A stretch of DNA of 64,000 bases from contig OENT01000024.1 of the NCBI GenBank assembly GCA_900239685.1, positions 129,492 to 193,491 on the forward strand. Reading direction: 5' to 3'. The position numbers and the translations under genes were made by a program. Origin of the DNA: Rotaria macrura (Eukaryota; Rotifera; Eurotatoria; Philodinida; Philodinidae). The notes under the pieces were generated by a model, which was given only the letters and a program-made list of their open reading frames with translations, did no database searches and was not told where the DNA came from. Shown here one piece after another: positions 50,007 through 62,207 of this stretch (its first letter is position 1; every line of letters starts with the position of its first letter).

Positions 50007-52762
50007 ATGTCGAAAACAAACATTCGTCGCCCACAAAAAAAATCAACATTAAAAAAACGTCACGATTGGGATGTAAGAGCTAGTCATTATTTTTTTTTCT
50101 AAAATGAATTCTTATTTCTTTCTCCACTTATTAAAATCTGTTTTAGTCATCTGTTGGTGACCTTTCACAACATAGACTTAGTGACGACGAAGCTGTAAGA
50201 AGCAACATTTAATTTTAATATGCTTGTTTGTTTTGAAAACATGACTTTGAATTGATTCTAGTCACGACGAAAGCAAGCCTATCAATCGCGTAATTTACAA
50301 TTGATACAAGAAGAAAAACAACGAAAACTTTTAGTTAAAGGTATTTTAATTAGAATCCAACACTCTTTATGTTAATATCTCATTTTTCTAGCTGTACACG
50401 ATGCAAGAAAAAACCATAATAATCAATTGGGTATTTTACGTGAAATATTATTCAATGAACGAGACGTAGACAATTATTTTTCATAGGAAAAAAAGCGAAT
50501 ATTTGAAAATTAAATACATTCGTTTAGATTGATGAATTAATGCAAAAATCAAATAATGTTCTACAAACAAGCCGCACCGATAAAGGCCTTCCGAAAAATA
50601 GTATTGTAAGCAAAAGATTATGCCTTTTTTTTCTAAATCAATCGTTTGATTAAAATGACTTCTTTCTAGTTGCGTAGTGGAAAAAATCATTTTACAAGTT
50701 TAAACGATAATCAAATAAAAAAATCAACATCTGCATCATCAACAAAGTATAAAAAATGAATCCCTTCAGCTAGGTTTCACTTTATTTATTTAGACCTTCA
50801 TCAATAAGAAACTTAAATTCGCCAGGGGGTGCTGATTGGAATCAATCTGAAGATGGTATTAAAGATGATATGCTTCTTAAAAGATGTTCTATTTGTTTTT
50901 TTCTCATCAGATAATTTATCAGTTAGTTCAGCTGATGTTGGTGAAGGAGATGAAGATGAAATTGAAAATGAACCTGTGCGTTTAACCCGTTCGCATAAAA
51001 GAAATGATCATCAGAATGAATCATCAAATGTTCATCTATTAAATGATCACGAACAACAACAACCAAGAAATGCATCATCAAATCGTAATTCTGCTCTCTA
51101 TTTACAATCTCGTCAACCATCAACTGGAATTCGTTCAGTTAATAATGTCTCATTAATATCTGATATATCGAAAAATGGTGGTAAAACCACTGGAACAGAA
51201 TCAACTGGAAACCTATCAACAAATCAACTTAAACAAGTAAATATTCATAGTATAAAACAATTGAAAGAAAGACAAAGAAGAAAAGAATTAAATTTCTTTA
51301 GTTACTCGATCGTTTAACATTTGAATTACATGAATTAGAGAATATAACAGGATATAAATCGAATCAGAATGACCCATTGTTAAATAATCAATCGAATACT
51401 TGTAGCACAGCACTTGTAACTGCACTTATTTCACTTACAGGTCATGTTAAACAAGTAAGTACCATTTTCGTTTTTGTTAATTTTCTTATAAATTCTTTCT
51501 AATTTTCAAGTGTGCAATTGGTACGAAAGGTCAACCAAATCAAGAAACAAATACTCTCAAAGATCAACTCTCAGTTGTAATCAAAGCTCAATTAGATTTT
51601 CAACAAAAAATTGAAAATCAAATTTCAATGTTGCAAACAATGATGCAAACTGTTTGTCAACTTGTTAACAATGAAATTATATCGAATAAAAAGTGTTCTG
51701 GTAATTGCAATACACAACAGCAGCACCAACAACAACAACTATCGACAATAAATCCAATTCGTAATCGTCGAGATCAAACAGATTTTCAAGTATCTGAACC
51801 GAGACAAAGTTGGCTAAATAATCATAGTAATGTTCATGTGCAAAGACCAAAATCTAATGCAACAGATGAATTACTTACATTTACTCAACGCATGAGTAAT
51901 GGTACGTTGTCTGATTTGTAGGTCTCAAGAACACTAGCGAAACATGCCACTGATATGATTACTATGAAAATACAATGTTTCAATTTGAGAGAAAAAGTTT
52001 CCATGTACATGTAAATACACGTCTAGGTACCATCTTGTGTAGAATCGAGAAAAAAATCAAAATCGAATTCGTTTTTCTGCCGAAAATACACATCATATCA
52101 TATCTGATGTTGTGTATGTGGTGAAAACGCGCTCCACACATATCATAGGCGTTACTTTTGAGAACCAGTTAGAGTTGTAAAAGAATAGAAGACATATTTA
52201 CACTTATCTAAATAATTTCTTATCATCTTGCTTTGTCTTTGTTAATATTTAGCTGCACCATCAGAAACGAATTCTTATCGCTATTCTAATTATAATGAAA
52301 ACAATGAACAATCAAAGAAAACATCACGACCAACATCAGTTCTCTCGGCAAATGAAAGTACGACAAATGAATTTTCAAAACCGATTAATCAACGTCGAAC
52401 TGTCGATTCAGAATCTCGGTCGTCAATGATAAGTCCAATAGATACACCATCATCGTATGATATGTTCGAATCAGGTCTACCAAGAAGTAATTCAACGAGT
52501 ATGATGAGAGCTACTGCTGGTAATCCCTATGGTGGAACATCGAATGCAGTACCATCGGCTTCAAATGTATATGTTGATTCTTGAAAATTTCATACAGACA
52601 ATTTTAACATTTTTTTTCTTCGTTTAGAATGAAACAATATTAGAAAAAATCTTACAAGAACGTCTTCTTCTTGTTCAACAAATAGCTGAACTTAATAAAC
52701 AACATGAAATGACTCAAGAAGAATTAGCTAATCTTGAAGCAAATGCTTTGCAACATCGTTAA
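50007..52762 (+). CDS. SPICE1: Spindle and centriole-associated protein 1-like
   Basis: SPICE1 is a centriole protein needed for centriole duplication, spindle formation and chromosome congression. Twelve exons (first 50007-50072, last 52628-52762) join in phase to 600 residues. The family N-terminus is recognisable: a basic stretch followed by WDSSVGDLSQHR, then RRKQAYQSRN and LREILFNERD. The mid-region helix LLDRLTFELHELENITGY matches the family's conserved segment in the same relative place, followed by LVTALISLTGHVKQ. A predicted coiled coil ends the protein (ILQERLLLVQQIAELNKQ). The stretches between are Ser/Asn/Gln-rich. It is shorter than the human protein (about 855). Confidence rests on the N-terminal and mid motifs. 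Confidence 0.78.
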
Positions 52763-55327
52763 TATAAACTAAAAATTATATTTTGTACATTTTTTTTGTC
52801 TTATCATAATCATCTCATTAATCAGTTTTTTTTCGGGTGGTGGGGAGTTCTCTCGATAGTGTTCATCCTTCTTTCAAACTTGATCTTTGTGTGCATGTAT
52901 GACTGATACGTCTCAAATTAATAGAAAAAAGAAAGAAGCAAAAGTAAAGAAAAAATAACAGAAGAAAATGACATAGCCTTTTTTAGGCTATTTAGCCTCT
53001 ACTCATTTTTAATTAGTTACTTTCTTTTTTATTTGAATGATATATGTTGGCATAGCGATACATACATTTAAATTAATTCAATCATGTTTATTTGTAAAAG
53101 TATTGCACTTTAGTCAAAAATGATGAAAATCACAAAGAAAATGCTCAATGAGTTTTCTTTTACTTATAGACTTTTTTATTTAGTGATAAGATAAATAAGA
53201 ATTTTTTTGATCAATAAATACATGAAAGAAAAATTAAATAGGTCATATGACATTGATAGTAAACAGATTATCTCGAGAATAGAAAATATTGTCTCTGGAG
53301 TACTAATTAAATAAGTAAGGATTAGACATTTCATTGAATAGTTTCAGCTCAAGATTTTTCATAGAACGTACGAAAACATGATTAGTAATAGTGTTTTAGG
53401 ACAATGTGACTTTTACATTGCCGTTTTTTCTATATATCATCGAGAAACGAATAGTAGCATGAATTAAAATTCAATAATCTATTCCGCATTGATTACAGAT
53501 TAATTTAGTCAATTGAATAATACATATTTTAACAGTGCACCAAATAAGGTTAGTTAGAAGATTTCTATGTAATAGAGATTATTTATGAGGATAGTAATAT
53601 GATTTCTATTTCACTACATACTAGTATCGAGTACAATGAGTATTTTCATAAGTTGTACTTTGAAAACTAAAACTTGTAAGTTAACAATGCTTACTATCAA
53701 TCGTAATGGCATTCAAAACGAGAAGGTGAAACAAAAAAATAATATCGATTCTAGTAACAATTCTAGTTTGCTTTAAATAAACTGTATGTTAAATCCATCA
53801 GAATATGATTCTTAATCAGATCCAATTTGATGTTAAGATGTTCTTGTTATACTACTAGTTGATTGGTTTATGTCATCATTGATATGAATAAAAAAAAAAA
53901 GTAATCCGATGAGAATCATCAAGTTCTTTTGTGTTCCACTGATTTATGTAATTTTCTTGCTGGGATGCTTTAATGAGACATGTAGTAGTGAATAGAAAGA
54001 TTTACAGACAAAGAGACTCTCAAGATACTCTTCACCATAGTAGAACTCGTTTTATCAATTATTAAAATGAAGTTGATTACTTAAAGTTTATATTTCTATA
54101 TTGCGGTAAAGCTATCGAAATGAAAATTGATTAAATTTTTCTATTATTTCATTTTCAAGAACTCACAGCAATCACGAATGATGATGTTTCGAATAATCCA
54201 ACATCGGAGAATGTTGTAATTTCTTAAGACAAAAGAATCTACGTATAATATTCTTTTGATGAAGTATTAAACAACAAAAGTCAACTTTGTTCGGTAAGGA
54301 GTGAAATTTTCGATGAATACCAAGATATTATCCTTTCCGTTCGTTGATCAACTCAATACTTTAGTTCAATTCGTGTATAATCAACATGTATCAAATTTTC
54401 TGTTTCATAAAAGAAATATTAATCCTGTATTGTATTGCATTCATACAAAAGTAATGCGAAATAGAAGTCAACATATTAATCAAGTACTTTAGGTTACATT
54501 TAGATAAATATAATCTTCTCTTTTTTTCAGCTTTTCTATTTCTAGTTTTCTAATTAGATTCAAAAACAACACATGTGATTTTTATTTCGTTTCAATTGAA
54601 TTAAACGTAGGAAAAATTCAAAATAAAAATCGACATATCATGTTAAAACGTCGACTAATCTCAAAGAAAATGGAATACCACTAAAAACAACAAATTTTCT
54701 CTTTCACAGTAATAAAAAAAGTCGTTCGTTTAGTTTATTTTATCAGTAAGTACTCGTCGTATACTAATTCTCGAACATAATGCATTTATATGAGTGACAA
54801 AGCTAAATTGGCAAATCTTGATTCATTTCCGAATCTCTTCATAAGTTGTTATTACCTTTTCTTTCTCCTTTATTCTGATGTCTAAAAAAATAATACTCTG
54901 GATTGATCTGATTTAATTATTTCTACTTGTAACAGCATTGCATGCTATTCAAACATCATCCGTACTAATTAGAAAAGAGAGGACCAAAATACATCGACTT
55001 ATGTGGTAAATCCTCCAATATGCTAACTAAGACGTCGAACTGAATAAAACTCTTTTTTTTCCTCTTCAAAGCATATTAGTGCAAAATTAGCTTGAGAAAG
55101 AGAAGAAGAGAGAACAATTTTATCGTCCAATGAGGATCATGTTTTCTCGTTTCAATTTTCAGTACCAATGAAATTTCTTCTCTCATTCTCTCTCTTGCTT
55201 TCTCGTTTTGATTGCTTGCAATTTGTTATGGAAATTCTTGTTACTAGCATTACGAGTGAGGCAAACACAAGAGAGAAAAAATGTTGATGAGCATCTATTA
55301 TCACTTGATTGAAATACAAACATAAAT
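52763..55327. other. Intergenic, no gene seen
   Basis: AT-rich sequence between two rightward genes. It should contain the 3' flank of the SPICE1-like gene and regulatory DNA of the homeobox gene. Short frames such as 54301-54492 (+) have no family signature. No conserved regulatory motif could be identified by eye. Confidence 0.5.
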
Positions 55328-56579
55328 ATGACTACGACGATCAAGAGTAGTTTTTTGATTGATGATTTACTTTCGGCTTTTAAACGACCAGCACCCACAC
55401 CAACAACACGGACAGCAACACCAACACAAGTACAAACAGTGGTTCCACCACCATCCATGCCAATACTACCAAATCCTCCTATTCCACCGAAAGAATCTAT
55501 GCCTACATTAAATAATGATTTAACACCAATATCACTTAATTTTTTTCAACCACCTAATCAATTTAATCAATATGCAGCTATTAAACCTGAACTACATCCA
55601 TTCTTTTTTCATGGTACGTTGAAATGAAAGAAAATAATCCAATGATAGTTAGACGTATTGACTAGAAAATCGGCGGGTGGTCGTCATCTTCTGTTTTTCG
55701 TTTTTCTTTTGCATGTCCACTAAGACGACAACAATGTTGCCATTGAATGATGATGATGATGACGACGACAATGATGATGATGAGAAGGTGACTAATGAGT
55801 ATGACGACTAGTTATTCTAATGAGAATATTTTACTAATCGGCTCAACATCTTTGCTTATTCTTTCTTTTTTCTTCTTCTTCTTCTTCTTTGAATGAACAG
55901 CATTTCATAAAGTAATTATTTAATTAAAACGAAAAGTCGTGCACACCTGTTGAGAAAAAGAAAAAGAAAAGAAAAACGACAAGGCGTGATTTCATCTCAA
56001 GGTCAGACAGGGCGTGTCTCATCGTCTAGCACCGAGTATGTTACGTCGATTGACCATCTGTAATGTCTGTCGTTATAGGTTTGAGTTTTCATGCCTATCT
56101 TAACAGTGAACATTCGCTCAAGCATTGTCGTCGACGCAAAGCTCGAACAGTGTTCAGTGATCATCAACTAAATGGTCTTGAAAAACGATTTGATGGACAA
56201 AAATATTTAAGTACACCAGAACGAGTAGAATTGGCCAATGCATTGAATCTGTCGGAAGCACAGGTAAGAGAATTAAAAAATTGGTATTCAACTTGAACTA
56301 TATCTCTTTCATTTTATTGATCGATATTATTATGTTCAAGGTCAAAACATGGTAAGTTTGTTGAAGAATTTCATTCGTCTGATTGCTGTTTGTTTTCTGT
56401 ATAAATTAAGGTTTCAAAATCGTCGTATGAAACATAAAAAGCAAGTTCGTCGACAATTACAAAATACATCGGGTAGTCCACTATCGGAAGGTGTCGATGA
56501 AGATGAGTGTTGTGAGGAGAACGATATAGATGTTGTCAGTGATGATGAATGTTACAGCAATAATTCTTCTTCGAAATAA
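55328..56579 (+). CDS. BSX: BSX-type homeobox transcription factor
   Basis: A sequence-specific DNA-binding transcription factor; in other animals BSX acts in forebrain and neuroendocrine cells. Four exons (55328-55613, 56079-56263, 56341-56351, 56411-56579) give 216 residues. Near the N-terminus, [10 protein letters not shown] corresponds to the family's short conserved motif. A Pro/Thr-rich part follows. The homeodomain is at 114-173, with [40 protein letters not shown] and [12 protein letters not shown]. Trp48 and Asn51 of the homeodomain are residues 161 and 164, intact. KRF at helix 1 and [11 protein letters not shown] are diagnostic of BSX against BarH. The acidic C-terminus ([19 protein letters not shown]) is usual for the family. 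The homeodomain is split twice, after residue 44 and inside Trp48. Confidence 0.93.
56341..56351 (+). other. 11-nt microexon in the BSX homeodomain
   Basis: GTCAAAACATG is bounded by an acceptor (TTCAAG) and a strong donor (GTAAGT). It encodes Val-Lys-Thr and two bases of Trp48. Introns of 77 bp (56264-56340) and 59 bp (56352-56410) flank it. Without it the recognition helix would lose VKT and shift frame. Confidence 0.85.
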
Positions 56580-56869
56580 AATAGAAACCTCAATAATTTC
56601 TATCATCAGACATGGGCGTCACGTACATTTTTTTTTCTATACTCTCTTCATGTTCAATCCAATCAGCAGGAGGTGCATCGAATAGAAACAATTAGACAAG
56701 AAAGACTCGATGAAGAAGAGTGAATGGTGATTGAATGGAAACAAGACAGAGTACTACTAGAAACATATGTCACTAGACAATAAACAATACGTCGATAATT
56801 TGAACATCTATTTATTCATTATTCAAGAAGCATAAAAAAAAGCATTGAGAATAAATACAATCGATGGGT

Positions 56870-57483
56870 TTATCCACTAACAAAATTCAAAAGTGATTTC
56901 ATATCACTAAAACTGAGCGAACTTAAACCACTGTTGCCTTGCAAAACATTGATTAATTTCATAGCTAAATCAATATAGCTTGATGTTGATGATGATGATG
57001 AACCATAAGTACCGAACAATTGCAGTAAACGGTTGATTTTACTTGATGATGATGACGATTTATTGTTATCATCGCTTGCCATTTCATTTAATATATTGAA
57101 TAGTTTATCCAGCTTACCATTCGACCCGAACGATGATGATGATGATGAAGATGATGATGATAAGAATTGTTTTAACAAAGCCAATTTACTAAATGCATTG
57201 GGTTGTTTTTCTTTATTTGAATCTCCAGACACGTGCCCAGTTAGCCAATTGGTAAAAATTTTACTGAATGATGACTCATCGATACTTTTAGGAGTCGTTG
57301 TTGTTGTTTTTGAATTACTTAGAAAAAACCGACGAAAATAATATCGTTCAATAGATGATGCTGTTGCTACAGTGAACAACATCGTTATTATCAACACTGT
57401 AAAGAAACGATAAGGAAATTTAAAATAATGTATGCTAATCATCTTGAATTTGGATGATTTGTATTACCTGTTTTTCGAATCAT
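56870..57483 (-). CDS. Serine-rich small secreted protein, unknown
   Basis: Two exons are proposed: 57468-57483 (16 nt) and 56870-57396, giving 180 residues. The join creates MIRKTVLIITMLFTVATAS, a much better signal peptide than the unspliced frame, with canonical GTAATA donor and TTTACAG acceptor. The mature chain has no cysteine, serine runs of 6-10 residues coded by TCA/TCG repeats, and short amphipathic helices between them (KLDKLFNILNEMAS, KINRLLQLFG, YIDLAMKLINVL). I do not recognise a family. Secretion is likely; function unknown. A longer first exon without splicing (start 57442) is the alternative. Confidence 0.55.
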
Positions 57484-60267
57484 CGAATTCTATTTGTCTC
57501 TACTAAGATAAAGTTTCTGGACGTTTATTTTTGATAATATTAAAACTTAAGAAATATTTCGAATGAATCGATACTATGATGATGTTTTGATCACAGCCAA
57601 CACAGTAATGCTCCTTTAATATCACAATCCTGTATTTTTGACTAAGCGATGGCAGTGTACAATATGTGCTTGTATATATATATATATATATATATACGTG
57701 TGTGTGTATTATATATAATAGGTATAACCTTGACGAAGATTTCGTTGGCATCCAGAATGCATGCCAAAAGGTAATATCATGATCGCTACAGGTAGTACAA
57801 TTATTTGTTTTGGTATCGAACATGTATATTTATAAGAACTGTATAGATTTCTATTTTCTTTTTGAAAATTATTTGCAGAACACTTTACCACTCACCGAAT
57901 ATGCTAATTATTCATACTTTTCATCGATAGGTTAAAAGTATCGTTTAAATTGACTAATATTTTGGGTGAAATAGAACAGTCAGCTAATCTCTGAAGCATT
58001 AGTTACTTGAATTTTTTTTGCTAAAAAAGGAAACCCAAGAAACAAGTCCATACAGAGCACTTCAAAAACAGTAAATCAATGAGAATAGCGTTAACATCAT
58101 CTTACCATCCTACTCATGATCGAACAGCGAAACTATTGATCTATATACGCGTATTTTACAGGTAAACAATTTACATTTATACGAGGGAATATTTTTTGCA
58201 TATCAAAATGCAAAAACAGAAAAAGAAAAGAATTTTGGCTATTTACCATCGCTCACGATAGGCATTCATTTATTCATGCTTCTTCCAGCAGCAACAAAAC
58301 TCAGCGAATCATTTACGTTAAAGAAATGACACACTTGTATAATTCATTTGTACTCGATAATATCCACCAATTTCTATGTTATTCAAGTTCGTAATGTTTC
58401 ATACCCTTAAAAAACATTTTTCTAGTACACAAAGAAAATAAATATATATGAAATGAATTTTCTGTATTTAGCAAAATAGTTTTCATTGTAATTTACGTTC
58501 AAGAAGACTTAAAATTGGCCAGCATGTAATCCATGACAAAGATCATGTAACACGTTGTTAGTTTCTCAAATAATACTTTTTTCACAGTATTTTCATGTAG
58601 CCTTATACTATGAAGACTTATGACACATACTTATTTTCGAACGTATGGATTTTACTATTCGATGAGATTGATAACGCTCGTAAATTGCATCGTATTTTTC
58701 ATAGATCTTCTTCTACTATCGATTATGTTAAGTACTAGTTAGTGTTCTACTTTCTCTTTGTATGAAAAATCTGGGATATAAATACATGATCGAAGAGTAT
58801 TATTTCGATACAGCTAATGAGGAGAGCTGATTTATAAAAGAAAGAACAGGAGAAGAATTTAGCGCATTCGACACGCATGATCAATAGGATAATCGAATAC
58901 AGTTAACTTGTCTTCATGATCGAATATCTTGAAACACAATATGTTTACTACAAATATATTCCTAGTTGAAAATTAGTGTCAATAATCGAACTGTACGAGA
59001 CATGTATCAACATTGAATGTCTCAAAAACGATTTCAGTTCATGAGATGTGATAGTCAGTCACCAATGACATAAGCAGATTAACATGTGTAGTTGAAGTAG
59101 AAAGTTTTCTGTTTTTGAACACATGACCATGTACCGGAAATTTACAACAGAAACACTTGCAATGATTTAGTATATATATATATATATGTATACATCATAC
59201 AGATGAACTTTTCCTAGTTAATTATCAATAGGAAGATAAAGTTCGATGGTTCTTTTATGGTTTATAGAGATAATTGATATTCTAATGATTTATTCATCAA
59301 CATTATCATATGAAAAACCATCATCAGATCACTTTCTCTCTTTGTTTAGTTGTTTAAAGCTCCAATTTCTTGTTGCTAGATTAATAATTATGATTAATTC
59401 GAAGTAGAATTCAAAGGAAGATATTGAGAATTTCAATCCTAATGATTTGCAAGTGTTTAATTATAACAAATTGCCGTTATCAAGTTTAATATGACATTGA
59501 AACTACAAGGGAAAATTTATTATAGATTAGTTTCATATAAGCAATTATATGTTTTCCAGCTAATCAGAAAAATTTCTATAAAATGAATCTCTGCTTTTTT
59601 TCTATCTTTTGCCGGTACTTATGGTAATTTTTTGCTAATGTTAATCAATGCTATCGTGTATTCTCGTTCTGCTTCTAATATAGGATTCGATTTATTAACA
59701 TGAATACTATCGAGGCAAATAGGATTATTACCGAACGCGCGACCTGAATTGAGATCGCTCATAAAAAAATCTTAGCTGTCGACATAGTTATTGTTATGCG
59801 TATATTACTGTTCTCCGCAATAGAAAATTACATTGCTTACAAGGAAAACTGAACAAAAATCTTGTTCGATTCAAGCATATTAGGATTTGAAAAAATTTTT
59901 CATTACTTTATAAAATATGAACCATTGAATGATTCAAAAAAATGAGTACAGATAAAGCGTAACGTATGAGTTCAAAGATTGTCAATATTATCTTCACATT
60001 TTAATAGCTACGTATTATTGAAAGACTAATAGTGAGAACTAGAGATTTATTTTATTCATTCTCTATAATTTTAATAGTTGTTTATTGAATCTGAAATACG
60101 ATGGTACACTTCGACACGAAAGATAATCAACTGAGTACTTGAAAATTGTGACTTTTGTTTTTCATTGTTTTACATAAATAAGAAGAAACTTCGTTAGAAA
60201 GAAGTGGAATCTACGAAAAACTACGTAACTATCACAAACAAAAATAAAACAATTAAATGAAGTGATA
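57484..60267. other. Intergenic, no gene seen
   Basis: AT-rich sequence with TA microsatellites at about 57673-57697 and 59171-59186. Frames at 57503-57891 (-) overlap the microsatellite and are not supported. No domain, RNA gene or element could be recognised before the hAT-like element. Confidence 0.5.
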
Positions 60268-60275
60268 GTAACAAC

Positions 60276-61451
60276 CATAGGCGGCGGAACCATTCCAACC
60301 TAGGGTAGGCTCATCGTTTCAGTCAAATCAAGTCTCTCTACGGAAAAAAATGATGATTGATAATTAATTGAACCCTAACTAAAACACACTTTGTGTATCA
60401 ACTGTGTTCTTACGATTTGAATCGATTTTTAACTGATTTTAATAAAAATTTTCATTGATTCATACAAGTACTCCGATTATAGTCGATTGAAACTTGATAT
60501 AAAAATTTAATTTAATTGATAGAAACCGTTCTTGATTTGTCATAAAGAAAAGTTGATAAAAGTCAAATTTTTTTTATGCAACTTTCATTGATTGTAAGCA
60601 AGAATAATTGTCATATTCAATGAAATTTTATTTTTTCAATTGCTTAAGATTGAAGTTGGTTAAACATTTGTTTGAGTTCGATGATTGCAATCGATATTCA
60701 TTTGATTTCAATTATAATTAATTTTGCATGTGCTAGGATTTGTTAAGCAGTGGTTTTCTTCATTTGTATCTAATGGGAAGTATGCTAGGTTTTATTGCAA
60801 GATTTTAATCCTGTATAAATGAAATACCCATCTAAAGTGTTATTGTTTGCAGACGCCAAGTAAATCAACATTAAAATGATTGTTTACAAAAAATAAATTA
60901 TTCAGCACTGAAAAATGTGTTTCTATAATTAATATTGTCAAGGAAAATCAAAATAGATCGATTCGAAGTTTTTGTAGATTCCGGCGATGTTCTATTTTAC
61001 CTTGAATATTATTTAAATTGCTCATTGAAATTTCAACAGAAGACAGACTTTTCTTGAAACTGTTCTTCGAATTCTGTTCTTTATTTTGAAAGGAAGACGT
61101 TTTCTGATTTTGTTCGGCTCGCATTTGTGTACGACAGAAATACTGTTATTCAAATATCTAACATAACACGAATTCAGTTGTCTTATAGTAAGAGCTAAGA
61201 ATTCGATATCGATATAAATGCCAACAAAATCCAGTCAATACTTCATTGTGAACGAGTTGGTAGTAAAAAACAGTATAGACTCATCTTGCGGCAATGCATC
61301 ATCGGTCAGAAGAACACGAACTAAATAAATTTCACATTTAATCCAGCCAGCTCAGTCCAATATCTTTTCTAATTTGAGATTATTAAAGCCTACCTACTGC
61401 CAGCTTAGGATAGGCTAGAGTCTTTCGAGCCTAATGGCTCTATCGCCTATG
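60276..61451. mobile_element. Non-autonomous hAT-like element, 1,176 bp
   Basis: The left end reads CATAGGCGGCGGAACCATT and the right end, on the minus strand, CATAGGCGATAGAGCCATT: 19-bp inverted repeats with four mismatches. Flanks GTAACAAC (60268-60275) and GTACCAAC (61452-61459) are an 8-bp target duplication with one mismatch. This end type and duplication length are typical of the hAT superfamily. Related subterminal words occur in direct orientation (CTAGGGTAGGCT near 60300, CTTAGGATAGGCT near 61408). No transposase frame is present, so the copy would depend on a helper. Confidence 0.82.
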
Positions 61452-61459
61452 GTACCAAC

Positions 61460-62207
61460 TGAACATTCATATTATTATCTTGAATACTTATTGTCCGACG
61501 TTGATTATTTCCGTTGATATTGATCATAAACATGGAACGTTGAATACTTGACTACCTTATCTTAATACACTGTTTTACTTTCATATCATGAAGCTTTTTT
61601 CCGTGAGAAATAATCATCAACTTGATCAAGTGTAAATTCCGGGTAGTTTTTGATATTGTCTTTGCACATCTTATTTGACAGTTCATGTTCAGTGTGGCTC
61701 CGCTTCTTCTTATTTTTCTACGATTTCATATAGCGAATCTGAAATCGAGCACGGCGTAAATTCAGATGAACAAGCTCTATATAAAAATAAAAGTATTGAT
61801 ATCAGAAAAAAATCGTAATAACTGCATGTTATTATCGTATTACTATATATTCTTAAGTAAATATCAATATTGCTTGTATATCAAATTGAAATTTATTTCA
61901 TGGTGCTTCAATACAAATAATTATCGTTTCAACAGTTACTGATTCATAGGTTATTTCTATATGAATACAGCACTAGTAGCAATAGTATATCTGATTGAAT
62001 AAAGTATTGCTTTGATTAAGTCAATATGTTCCAGGCGTTGAGCAAGTAGTTGATGTTCTCATACGAACAAAGAAATATTCTTGCATTGAAATCAATAGAT
62101 TTTGCGAGCATGTTTATTTTATTTAAGATAAAAGAAGAAAAGAAAACTAACAAATGACAGTACGTAACATAGTCAATGTCCTATTTGAAGTTTTTGTTTT
62201 TGTCTTT
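61460..62207. other. Intergenic
   Basis: Sequence between the hAT-like element and the stop codon of PSMD3, including the 3' flank of that gene. No gene or repeat recognised. Confidence 0.5.

Noticed and set aside
55183..55458. 91-codon minus-strand frame over the first BSX exon
   Set aside because: Shadow of the Pro/Thr-rich BSX coding exon in another frame.
57033..57341. 102-codon plus-strand Asp-rich frame
   Set aside because: Antisense shadow of the serine codon repeats in the secreted protein gene.
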